In this document: piece after piece, positions 11,373-21,138 of the stretch | Numbering within the stretch: the first letter of the stretch is position 1 | Layout: every line of letters starts with the position of its first letter | From: Bubalus kerabau | Taxonomy: Eukaryota > Chordata > Mammalia > Artiodactyla > Bovidae | NCBI RefSeq assembly: GCF_029407905.1 | Contig: NC_073629.1 | Coordinates: forward strand, 55,130,301 to 55,194,300 | DNA: 64,000 nucleotides | Reading direction: 5' to 3' | The notes under the pieces: generated by a model | Told to the model about the DNA's origin: nothing | Databases searched by the model: none | The model's input: the letters and a program-made list of their open reading frames with translations, nothing else | Made by a program: the position numbers and the translations under genes

Positions 11373-12431
11373 AAAACATAGCTTGAACTTAATACAAGGG
11401 GAACTAAATTGTGCCATTAATTGGGGTCTTGCTTTTTTTGCTCAACAAGAAGTTTATAAGGTTCATCTAGTTTGTCATATTGACTGTAATTTATTTTTGT
11501 TCACTACTTTATAGTATGCTATTGACAAAGGATAGAAGAATTCACTCATTGTTGATGAACACTGTTATTATCTGTAGTTTACCTTTATGGATTCTGCTGT
11601 CATGAATATTCTTGTGTCTATCCTGGTGCACATGTACACTAGCTACCCCTGTGTGATATACTCAGAAGTGTAGCTGCTGGGTCATAGAGTCCATATAGTT
11701 TCAGGCATTCAAGACAATATCAAACAGTTTCTGAAGTTTTATATGCAATTTATGTGCTTATTAGCAGTAACTGGAATTCTCCACATCATTAAAAAAATCT
11801 GGTAAAAGACTTATTTTAACTTTCGCTGATCTGGTGCCTATACAGTTGCATGTTATTTGCCTTACTACAAACATATTAATTTACTCTTTACATTTCGAAT
11901 TTCATGAAATCTTTCTTTTTCTACCGAGTTGCTTGCTTGGTTCTTATTGATTTTAGGGACAATCTGCCAATGTCTTGGATATTGCTGTCTAAGAAAACTA
12001 CACACCATTTCTTTCCTAATGCCTTCTTATGTGGCTCAGTGTCTCAGCATGATTGGATAGTATAACCTCAGCCAACTAAAATCTAAGAATCTCAACAATT
12101 TCTCAATGTCTCTCTCAGACTCTGTCTCTTATCTCTCTTACTTTATTTTCTTCCTTTCTTCCTCTTTTTGCTTTGCAATCTTCCATTGGCCTCAAATAAA
12201 AATATTTTATATTTGCTTTTCTTTTAGAGAAACTCTTGACAACTAGTCAGGGGAGGACTGGTTTCTCTGTCAGGCTATATTACTTAAAATGTCATTTATG
12301 AGTGATTAAAGATTTGAAAACTGTGAGAAAGGTCATCAGTCAAAGTGTTTGAACAATCAAGGTGTTTCAACAACATTCTTTTTATTCTATTTGAGATAAC
12401 ATCAGGTAATAAGGAGGTGAATTGCATCACT

Positions 12432-12550
12432 GATACAATGGACATGAACTTGGCCAAACTCCAGGAGTTGGTGAGGGACAGGGAAGCCTGGCTTGCTGCA
12501 GTCCATGATGTTGTGATGAGTCAGACTTGACTGAGCAACTGAACAACAAA
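12432..12550 (+). mobile_element. BovB 3'-end fragment
   Basis: Short + strand piece matching the BovB 3' end ('caggagttggtgagggacag ... gactgagcaactgaacaa'). Heavily 5'-truncated. Confidence 0.75.
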
Positions 12551-13087
12551 TTCTGTTACTAAGGAAATCCCTCACTTAGTTATGTTTTAAAGAACTTGAA
12601 TTGTGACTCTACCACTCCAGTTGTATGACAAGAAGACAGAAACCAAAAATGAAACAAAATTGGTGCCCAGTCAAAGTCCACGAGCAGAAGCAAGTCACTG
12701 CACTCTGCCCTTGCGGTGACTTCTTTGTCTGTCCTTTACCTCACATAACTGACAGCAATGATTCCCAGTTATACCTTGTCTTTTCTCCCTGTGGGAAATG
12801 GGAGCTTATATTTCTCTGTATTAATTGGCAAACAGTGAAAAGCCATCATGATGTAGAAGAGTGCAGATCACCTCAGGTGTTATATCCTCTCTGAACAGAA
12901 CACACAGGATATGATCATTGAACGGCCTGAGCCATGCTGAACCATGCCCCACTAGGGATATCATCATATCCATTTCTAGTCTCATTGAAGGGACCATGGG
13001 CATCTGGTGGGCACTTAAAATCTTGCACTGTAGATAAGATGCACTGCCTGAAGCTTTTAGGCATATACCTCACATAATCTCCCTCTG

Positions 13088-13268
13088 GGCCTCCCTGGTG
13101 TCTCAGCGGTAAACAATCTGCCTGCAATGCAGCAACCATGCAAGACTCAAGTTAGATCCCTGGGTGAGGAACATGAACTGGAGGAAGAAATGCAGCCCAC
13201 TCCAATATTCCTGCCCGGGAAATCCCACAGACAGAGGAGCCTGGTGGGCTACAGACCGAGCACACACA
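13088..13268 (+). mobile_element. Bov-tA-type SINE, diverged
   Basis: tRNA-like head 'ctccctggtgtctcagcggt', 'ccactccaatattcctgccc' block and a truncated tail. Confidence 0.8.
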
Positions 13269-14119
13269 GAATCTCCCTCAGTTGTTTTAAGACTCTAGAA
13301 AGAAGGGCAAACAATTCTCATGGGTCTTTTCTGATTCACTGCTGTATTATCAGCAACCTTGAGTCAATGAATGAAGAATTCATCATTTATTGAAGAGGAG
13401 AACAGAAATGAGGAAAATACAGGGAGGAAGGGAAGGAAAAACAAATCTATCAAGAGGTGCTATATCAGTCCAGGTCCTGGAAGGACATATAGCAGTCACT
13501 TAAGGGGTAAATCAAGATGTTTAATGAAGAAACAATCACAAAGGAACAAGCAGAGCAAAAGGAATCAATGAAGGATGCAGAAGTAGTCAGAGGGTGGCAG
13601 GAACAATGGCCATGTAGCCTTTGTATCTTCTGTAGTGTGAAGAAGCAAGCAATGAATGGATTCCAGAATGTGACAAAGACCAGAGCTACTAGATGGAGCT
13701 AAACAAAAGGAGATGTGGTCAAGGTAGAGGAACAGAGGCGCTGGGACAACGTGGCTCATGAGGGTGGAAGCCAGGGGAACAGGAGGCTTACTCCTGATCT
13801 CCTACTGGTACTGGTGGGACTCCATCAGAAAGGGGAGGATATGGGAGCTCTTCAATATCAGATAACTAGAAAGGTTAACAGAGTTTACACTGACCTCTTA
13901 ATGTGACACAGTATGAGCCACTAATGTTAGAAGGTGAATAAGGGACATTAAATATTTCTTGGGAAGGTCCTGAGTATGTGTAGCACTTGTCCTTGCTGAA
14001 ATGGAAACACCTGTCCCCAACCCAGGCACTCACATTCCAACCATTTCACCCAAAGCAACCCCTGGGTAGCCTGAACTCTCTGGTCTTACTGTGCGTTGCT
14101 TCCTCCTCTTTCTGTGCAG

Positions 14120-14247
14120 GTTTCTGTCTGGGCTCCACAGTGCAGTCTGAAACCAAGGGAATCTGGATGTGATGTGTGCCCCACCCCTCCAAGGAGAACC
14201 ACACCCTGGTCCTTCTGGACACTGAGGGTCTGGGTGATATGGAAAAG
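14120..14247 (+). pseudogene. Copy A exon 3 (DTEGLGD exon) with nonsense codon
   Basis: 128 nt, acceptor 'tctgtgcag', donor AAG|GTAAGG, phase 1 to 0, as in copy B. It encodes the switch I region with Ser73 and Thr75 and the G3 motif DTEGLGD. Codon 81, Trp (TGG) in copy B, is TGA at 14170-14172. This stop precedes the G3 motif, so any product would lack most of the GTPase domain. Confidence 0.95.
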
Positions 14248-14460
14248 GTAAGGCGGGGAATCTTCTTTATTCCTTACTCTACTTACATTTCAATTTCCCA
14301 CCTCTGTTCAATTTTTATGACATGTCCCAATCAAATTATGCAAATAAAACTGTGAATAATGAGGCTAAAAATCCTTTGCTTGAATTTATTCTATAATAAG
14401 TTCAATAGTTTGGTTATTATAGATAGATCTTCTTATTTTCAGCACTGAGACAAAAAATGT

Positions 14461-14602
14461 GCTGTGCTGTTGCTTAGTTGCTCAGTTGTGACGGATTCTT
14501 TGCAACCACATGGACTGTAACCCACCCGGCTCCTCTGTCCATGGGGATTCTCCAGGCAGGAATACTGGAGTGGGTTGCCATGACCTCCTCCAGGGGAGAT
14601 GA
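14461..14602 (-). mobile_element. Bov-tA-type SINE fragment, reverse
   Basis: Starts 'gttgcttagttgctcagttg', includes 'caggaatactggagtgggtt' and stops at 'ccaggggag' without the tRNA-like head. Truncated copy. Confidence 0.8.
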
Positions 14603-14807
14603 AAGATACAAGTTAATAAATATTTATTGGGTATCTGAATCCCAGGGCTTTTTGTTAAATGCAACAGGTATCAGAGTGATGGAGCTAAAGGCCCAGAGCT
14701 CAGTTGGGGAGGTTAGAAATATGCAGTGTTATCAGCACACGGAACCATGTTTACACAAAGTGATAACCTATACCAGTTGTTAGTTTGGGAAATCTGGTGA
14801 AAGCTAG

Positions 14808-14876
14808 ACTGGTGGAAGTCTGGCTATAGTCAGAAGACGATAACCAGTCTTCCACCAGTTATAGTGGTGAAAGACT
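14808..14876. repeat. Three-arm inverted-repeat cluster
   Basis: Left arm 14808-14823 (actggtggaagtctgg) is an inverted match, 15 of 16, to 14844-14859 (ccagtcttccaccagt). Part of that middle arm (14846-14857) is again inverted at 14865-14876 with one mismatch. Two alternative hairpins can form. The sister intron lacks this cluster. Confidence 0.8.
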
Positions 14877-15059
14877 ATAGTTATAGTCCAGTAGAAGCTA
14901 TAACCCATGGGAACAATGGGCTCTACTAGTTGAGAGCTGTGGAGTTGATGGGGTTGTAAGTAGAAACCATGAAATAGAGTTTCTCTGAATAAAAATCTAT
15001 TTTAATAAAAAATATATTTAATAAAATAACATTTTTAAAAATAAATAAAATTTAAAACT

Positions 15060-15122
15060 CTATTTAACAAAAGTCTATTATATATATATAAATATATATA
15101 TAAATATATATATATATTTTAA
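15060..15122. repeat. (AT)n-rich low-complexity tract
   Basis: Alternating TA/ATA units between 15078 and 15115, flanked by A/T-rich DNA from 14990. Confidence 0.9.
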
Positions 15123-15574
15123 ATCTCCAGAAAATTTCCTTCTATACCAGGAACATTTTAGTCCAAGGCTCTGGGCATTGTCAGTGAACTCGTAACTGAA
15201 AAGCTTTGTAAATGGGATAATTTTAGAGATTTTGACTTTAGTGTTAGTTACAATCAGTTTTTTTCTCCTTATTAGTATTAATCTGCATCTAAATTAAATA
15301 TAGGAGCATTGAATCTTGGGTTTCATCACTGCATAAAACAGCTAGGACATGAATTCATGAATTCTGAATTATAAATTAAAATTTAATTTATTCAGTAATC
15401 ATATTAGTGTCAACCCAAGATGGTCTATGATTCATAATAGATTGTAGTTTGCATAACCTGCCTCCTTTATCTAACCTCACTTGCCATAAACCAGTGCACA
15501 GCAAACTGCACACTGATAGCAGCAGAACCACTTGCTGGTCTCAGTATCTGTAATGTAAAAAAAGTGAAAAAAGT

Positions 15575-15783
15575 GAAAGTGTTAGTCACTCAGTCATGTC
15601 CAACTCTTTGTAACCCCATAGACTGTAGCCAGCCAGGCTCCCCTGTCCACGGAATTCTCCAGGCAGGGATACTGGGGTGGGTAGCCATTCCCTTTTCCAG
15701 GGGATCTTCTGGACCCAGGGATCAAACCCAGGTCTCCTGTATTGCAGGCAGATTCTTTACCATCTGAGCCACCAGGGAAGCCC
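15575..15783 (-). mobile_element. Bov-tA-type SINE, reverse
   Basis: Complete-looking reverse copy, from 'agtcactcagtcatgtccaa' to the tRNA-like end 'gattctttaccatctgagcc' and 'accagggaagccc'. Confidence 0.88.
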
Positions 15784-15989
15784 AAGAATTCTGGAATGGG
15801 CAGTATACATATAAATCAGTTCCAAAGTCACTCATGACTTGTTGTGAATATCATTTTCCACCTCATTATCTACTACTACATGGGTAACACCACTTCAGCC
15901 AAATAAAACAACCTGGTAATACCTCTATATAACCACAATTTCTGGCAATCATGATCAGCTTCTGTGGGTCCTTCCACTTGCATGGTTCC

Positions 15990-16207
15990 TGAAATGAAAG
16001 CCCTCAGTCGTGTCCAACTCTTTGTGACCCCATAGATTATAGAGTCCATGGAATTCTTCAGGCCAGCATACTGGACTGGGTAGCCTTTCCCTTCTCCAGG
16101 GGATCTTTGAAACCCAGGGATCAAACCCAGGTCTCCCGCATTCTAGGAAGATTCTTTACTATCCCACATTGCAGGCAAATTCTTTACCAACTAGCTATCA
16201 GGGAAGT
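15990..16207 (-). mobile_element. Bov-tA-type SINE, reverse, with a partially repeated tRNA-like end
   Basis: Reverse copy from 'ccctcagtcgtgtccaactc'. The tRNA-like head is duplicated: 'agattctttactatcc' at about 16150 and 'aattctttaccaactagc' at about 16179. Confidence 0.82.
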
Positions 16208-16729
16208 TTCTGTCAATTCTTTAATGCTCAGTTCTTTTCAACTTCATGTCATCACATCACTGTAAGACACAATCACTCTTGGCTCTGAATGCACAGAGTA
16301 TTTTTTTTTTTCTGTCTTTGTGGTATTATTCCTTTGTCTATTACAGCAACATATTTGGTTCCACACTGAGTTGTTTATCATCGTGGATAAATATGTATGT
16401 TCCCATATATATCTGACCCTCCAGAAAGCCATCTCTCTAGGGTAGGGATTATTATGTGGAACTTTATATTCAAGTAAGCAAATGAGTGTCTCCTTTATCT
16501 AGATGAACAGTTAGTAGTTGAATTTAATTGATTAGTATTTCTATTCCTAATATCCATCATGATCTAGAAAATGTTGCAAAGGAATCCTTGTCCACTTTCT
16601 ACTGGAAAACTTCTATGTTCCAGGTGCTATAGGAAACATTCAAACATATATAAGATGTCATTCACTTCTGCTAATAGCTAATCACACAAAAGATCTTAGA
16701 TGGGTCAATATCAACACCAGAAAGATTTG

Positions 16730-16790
16730 CATATAGTCCATGGGGTCGCAAAGAGTCAGACACGACTGAGCCACTGAACTGAACTGAGAT
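16730..16790 (+). mobile_element. BovB/Bov-tA 3'-tail fragment
   Basis: About 60 bp matching the common tail ('catggggtcgcaaagagtca' to 'ccactgaactgaactgag'). Confidence 0.75.
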
Positions 16791-16899
16791 GAAAATTTAT
16801 GTTGCTTGCCTTCCTATTGAGTTACAGTCTGCTGTAACAGCAAATGAACAATTGAATGAGAGCATGAGTAGTGTCCTCACCCTGTAATGTACTTTCTAG

Positions 16900-17009
16900 G
16901 GTGACTCCAAAAATGACTCATGGATCTTTGCCCTGGCCGTGCTCCTGAGCAGTACCTGTATCTACAACAGCATGGGCACCATCAACCACCAGGCCCTGGA
17001 ACAGCTGCA
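16900..17009 (+). pseudogene. Copy A exon 4
   Basis: 110 nt, ending CTGCA before GTATCCTT. Translation GDSKNDSWIFALAVLLSS then TCIYNSMGTINHQALEQL, close to copy B (Phe-Val to Cys-Ile). Open in frame. Its 5' splice site is of U12 type; see the intron entry. Confidence 0.93.
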
Positions 17010-17219
17010 GTATCCTTCCAGAGCTGAACTAGCACATTTCATTGAGTTTATGGGAATAGCAACTGACACCGTTTCTCCTTTTCCATGACTCCATTCTGTT
17101 GATTGATGAGATGGTAAAATGGGGCAAATTTTAAAAGAGAATATTTGTAAAACTTGCTTTGGGGTAGGATCTGGAAATTTTGTTGGAGAGTGCTTCTTTT
17201 TCCTTACCTAAGATCCCAG
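17010..17219 (+). other. Copy A intron 4, U12-type (minor spliceosome)
   Basis: The 210-nt intron starts GTATCCTTCC, a match to the U12 donor consensus (GTATCCTTT). It has TTCCTTACC at 17200-17208, close to the U12 branch-site consensus TTCCTTAAC, 13 nt before the terminal AG (17218-17219). No U2-type donor GT would keep the frame at this junction. Splicing CTGCA|CTATGTG restores Leu-His-Tyr-Val as in copy B. Confidence 0.85.
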
Positions 17220-17416
17220 CTATGTGACTGAATTAACAGAGCTGATCAGAATCAAATCATCTCCCATCTCTGATGATGTACAGGACTCAGTCGAGTTTGT
17301 GAGATTCTTTCCAGACTTTGTCTGGACTGTGCAGGATTTCATGCTGGAGCTGGAGTTTGATGGAAACCCCATCACTGAAGATGAGTACCTGGAGAATGCC
17401 TTGAAGTTGATTCCAG
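17220..17416 (+). pseudogene. Copy A exon 5 (guanine-recognition exon)
   Basis: 197 nt, donor CCAG|GTATC. Encodes the VTELTELI block and FFPDFVWT, then VQD. The usual Arg of the T(V/L)RD guanine-specificity motif is Gln (CGG to CAG, a CpG-type change); the Asp is kept. Open throughout. Confidence 0.93.
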
Positions 17417-17984
17417 GTATCAGAACAGGGGCAAGGTGGTAGAAAGCTCAGTAGGAAGTGGGATCAAGAGCCCTGATATTCAGCACTTGATGTCACTCTT
17501 AATTTGGGGTTGGAATGAGGCCATGCTAATGGTGTCTAGTGAATGACTGGTGGGTGGCTCCAGTCATTATTGTTACTGGAAGAACTTCAGAGGCCAGAGT
17601 ATAAGCTCACTGAGGAAATTTAGAATCTAGTATTAAACAAACGATTTTAGAAAAGTTAATATGCAGAAAAAGTCTCACATATTGTATCATATATTAAGTG
17701 CTTCTTTTTTCCTGTTTGAGAAAAATAACCCATCAAATTGAAACTGGTAGATGTAGAATCATAAGGTAAATAAAAGGATTAGTTTGTGAAATATTGATAC
17801 ATTTCACAGAGTGTTTTTTATTACCCTATTTAGATATATTCTTAATAGAGAAACTATTTATACTCTAATTCAGTCAAAAGAAAAGCATTGCTACATCCTT
17901 CCAGTGAGACTATCAGACTTCAAAGGCTTTCTCATAACATCATACTCTTCATTCTAGAGACTTACACCATATGTACATGCATGC

Positions 17985-18193
17985 TCCTGTGCTCAGTTGC
18001 TCAGTCATGTTTGACTCTTTTTGACTCTATGGACTGTAGCCTGCCAGGCTCCTATGTCCTTGAGATTTTCCAGGCAAGAATAGTGGAGTGGGTTGCCAAT
18101 TCCTCCTCTGGGGTTCTCCCATACCCAGGGATTGAACTCACATCTATCATGTCTCCTGCACTGGCAGATGGATTCTTTACGATTGAGCCACAT
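17985..18193 (-). mobile_element. Bov-tA-type SINE, reverse
   Basis: From 'ctcagttgctcagtcatgtt' to 'gattctttacgattgagcca'; moderately diverged. Confidence 0.85.
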
Positions 18194-18844
18194 ATAACCT
18201 CTCTTACATGGTATATGTCATATTCATATACTAAGTTGGTTACTCAGATTATATTTAGCAGAGAGAATAATAGGTGGTACCTAGAAGCAATATTGACTTT
18301 GTTTAATCATATACTTACCCTTTCCATAAATATTTATTGAACTGATGATATATGCCCCAAATCCCTCTGTATGATACTGTCACATCCGATAGAAAGTATT
18401 GCAGAGCACTGATGGAGTGTCCTGATTTCGTTTAGGCCAATCTAACCATGAGATTGTGTATGCTAAAGTAATCTCAAAACATATTTATAGAATGTGCATT
18501 TTTTTCCATTTTATAAAGCGTTTCTTTCCTGTATATCATTTGTTCCCAATGTGATTTCCTTCCCAGATATATTGTGAATATCTTTATTTCCACCGTCACT
18601 TTTCATGTCTGAAATGGAGACTGTAACATCAAAATAGTGTTTTTGACAGATTTTGGATTGGCTTAACTTTCAAGAAGCACCTAATAAATAATTGATCCAG
18701 TGCACACTATGCAATGGCTGAGGAAAACAAAAGTTTGTTCAGTTGGTATAAACAGTTCTTTATCCTCCCCAAAAGTATTTCCTTTAATCTTGGCTCAGTA
18801 TAAAAATAGAGTTTCTATGGTAGATAACTTTAACTTATTTAACT

Positions 18845-19446
18845 TTATTTTGGGGGGCTCCAAAATCACTGTAGATGGTGATTGCAGCCATGAAATTAAA
18901 AGACGCTTAGTCCTTGGAAGGAAAGCTATGACCAACCTAGATAGCATATTCAAAAGCAGAGACATTACTTTGCCAACAAAGGTCCGTCTAGTCAGGGCTA
19001 TGGTTTTTCCAGTGGTCATGTATGGATGTGAGAGTTGGACTATAAAGAAAGATGAGTGCAGAAGAATTGATGCTTTTGATCTGTGGTGTTGGAGAAGACT
19101 CTTGAGAGTCCCTTGGACTGTAAGGAGATCCAACCAGTTCATTTAAAGGAGATCAGTCCTGGGTGTTCTTTGGAAGGAATGATGCAAAAGCTGAAACTCC
19201 GGTACTTTGGCCACCTCATGCAAAGAGTTGACTCATTGGAAAAGACTCTGATGCTGGGAAGGATTGGGGGCAGGAGGAGAAGAGGACGACAGAAGATGAG
19301 ATGGCTGGATGGCATCACTGACTCGATGGACATGAGTTTGAGTGAACTGTGGGAATTGGTGATGGACAGGGAGGCCTGGTGTGCTGCAATTCATGGGGTC
19401 ACAAAGAGTCGGACACAGCTGAGCGACTGAACTGAACTGAACTGAT
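18845..19446 (+). mobile_element. BovB LINE 3' fragment
   Basis: RT C-terminal region through the BovB 3' end. The + frame includes FILGGSKITVDGDCSHEIKR and the 'gagttggactataaagaaag' region, with the terminal 'ctgaactgaactgaactga' at 19430-19446. Frameshifted near 19075-19145. Confidence 0.9.
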
Positions 19447-19594
19447 GGTAGATTAGTGTAAGGTTGATTTTCAAATAGAAAAGATTTATAGGCATAGGCA
19501 TTAGAATGATTGCAAAAATTCCTGGAAATCAAAGTCCTCAGCACCCTTACCAAGAGTCTGTCTCTTCTTTGATTGTTCTTTTCCGCTTTTGCAG

Positions 19595-19840
19595 ATGAAA
19601 ATCACCAAATTCAAAATTCCAACTTACCCAGAGAGTGTATTAAGAAGTTCTTTCCCAAACGGAAGTGTTTCATCTTTGACCGCCCTGCAAGTAACAGGAA
19701 ACAATTACTCCATCTTGAGGAAATACCAGACAACGAACTGGATGAGAATTTCAAGAAGCAGTCAAAAGTTTTCTGCTCATATATCTATACCCATGCAAAG
19801 ACCAAGACCTTAAAAGAGGGAATCACTATCACTGGGAAAA
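19595..19840 (+). pseudogene. Copy A exon 6
   Basis: 246 nt, acceptor 'tttgcag', donor AAAA|GTGAGC, phase 1 to 1. Open in frame. Contains CIKKFFPKRKCFIFDRP, the FFPK.KCF.FDRP block that ends the GTPase domain in GBPs, then FCSYIYTHAKTKTLKEGI. Confidence 0.93.
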
Positions 19841-20857
19841 GTGAGCCTCCTTTGCTACAGCATGTCTCTCTGTGATTCACAGTGGTTGAGGAATGTGTGG
19901 TGGAGTTGAAGTTGTAAATGTTCTCTGGGATTGTCAATAATGCTGCTTTCTTCTTTTTTTTCTTTACTAACTGTGTTCTCTATATAATTTGGAAAATCGG
20001 ATATTCATCCCCACATAGAAATGCATGCTTCTTCATTAAAATTGCCCTTTATGAGACTTTTTTGAAGCATACCAGATCTCATGAAACTGTTGGGTTGGCC
20101 AGAATGCTCTTTCAGGTTTTTCAGTAAGATATTTTGGAAAAACCCAATAAAACATTTTGGCCACCCCAATATTACACTAAAGATATGTTAAGGATACACA
20201 TATTTATGGTGATGAACCACTGAGTGGATAAGTGTTTCTAGTGAGGATATGCAAGGTATTCTGTGAATTTACATGAATCAATAATAAGTAGTAGGTCATG
20301 AATCCATGTAAACTCATTGAGAGTCTGAGAAAGAAGTCTAAATATAATCTTATGTAGTGCTGGCTTCATACTCATGTCAATGGGGCAGTCACTTAGTGCC
20401 CTGTGCTGAGATGGGGCTGCTTGCTTTAAAGTTTGTATCATGGTCTGGAAATTTTTGACATTTTTGCATGTGGCACTACATTTTCATTTGGAAATAGTGT
20501 TCACAAAATATGCAGTTTGCTCACATATATATATAAGTTCTTTGTATTTTATTACAATGGGAAAAGTGTTACAGGAGAACCTTGAACATACTGTTTGAGA
20601 TAATTCAGTTAATACTGGATTGTGATGAACTGAGAACTATAAAATAGCATGAATGGGAGACACAGTGATGTTACTATAAGAAAGTTATAGACGGTGGAGG
20701 ATATAATGATGAAGATAAGGATGAAGATGAGGAAAATAAAAAGAAGAAAGAAAACCTCAAAGTCAATAAACTTTAGTAATTTTAAGACTATTGATCTAAA
20801 GTTCATAAAACAAGGGAGAATGTTCTGTTTATTTTCAAAATATAATGTGTTATTCAG
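19841..20857 (+). other. Copy A intron 6
   Basis: Noncoding, homologous to copy B intron 6. The main difference is a mariner-type MITE at about 20090-20171 that is absent from copy B. Confidence 0.8.
20090..20171. mobile_element. Mariner-type MITE (MADE1-like palindrome)
   Basis: About 82 bp with terminal inverted repeats: TTGGGTTGGCCA at the left and TGGCCACCCCAAT at the right. The inner arms, a 'caggtttttcag' region and 'ggaaaaaccc', also pair. This matches non-autonomous mariner derivatives known in ruminants. The copy B equivalent at about 56,325-56,340 reads straight through without it. Confidence 0.8.
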
Positions 20858-21138
20858 GGTTGGGGACTCTGGTGGAGGCCTACGTAAATGCCAGCAACAG
20901 TGGATCAGTTCCTTGTCTGGAGAACGCGGTGACAACTCTGGCTCAGCTATAGAACTCAGCAGCCGTGCAGAAGGCAGCTGGCCACTACAGTGAGCAGATG
21001 ACCAAGAGACTGAGCCTCCCCACAGACACGCTCCAGGAGCTGCTGGAGGTGCACGCAGCCTGTGAGAAGGAAGCCATTGCAGTCTTCATGAAGCACTCTG
21101 TCAAGGATGAAAAGAAGGATTTCCAGAAGAAACTTCTG
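20858..21138 (+). pseudogene. Copy A exon 7 with nonsense codon
   Basis: 281 nt, acceptor 'tattcag', donor CTG|GTAATG. It encodes the first helices of the GBP helical domain (TLVEAYVNA, LPTDTLQELLEVHAACEKEA). TAG at 20950-20952 (codon 322) stands where copy B has GAG (CTATAG against CGTGAG). Open otherwise. Confidence 0.95.

Larger units (their letters stand above)
10466..14119 (+). other. Copy A intron 2
   Basis: Noncoding. It is homologous to copy B intron 2 (45842-49993) over most of its length. It contains two SINEs and a BovB end fragment, listed separately, and nothing else I can name. Short open frames such as 13371-13571 have no family resemblance. Confidence 0.8.
14248..16899 (+). 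other. Copy A intron 3
   Basis: Noncoding, homologous in part to copy B intron 3. It contains three reverse SINEs, a BovB tail fragment, an AT repeat and a local inverted-repeat cluster, all listed separately. Confidence 0.8.
17417..19594 (+). other. Copy A intron 5
   Basis: Noncoding. Holds a reverse SINE at about 17985-18192 and a BovB 3' fragment at 18845-19446. Remaining sequence is homologous to copy B intron 5. Confidence 0.8.

Noticed and set aside
15575..15783. tRNA-like sequence in this and the other Bov-tA repeats
   Set aside because: These are tRNA-derived SINE heads with decayed promoter boxes, repeated in many copies and attached to a BovB-like tail; not tRNA genes.
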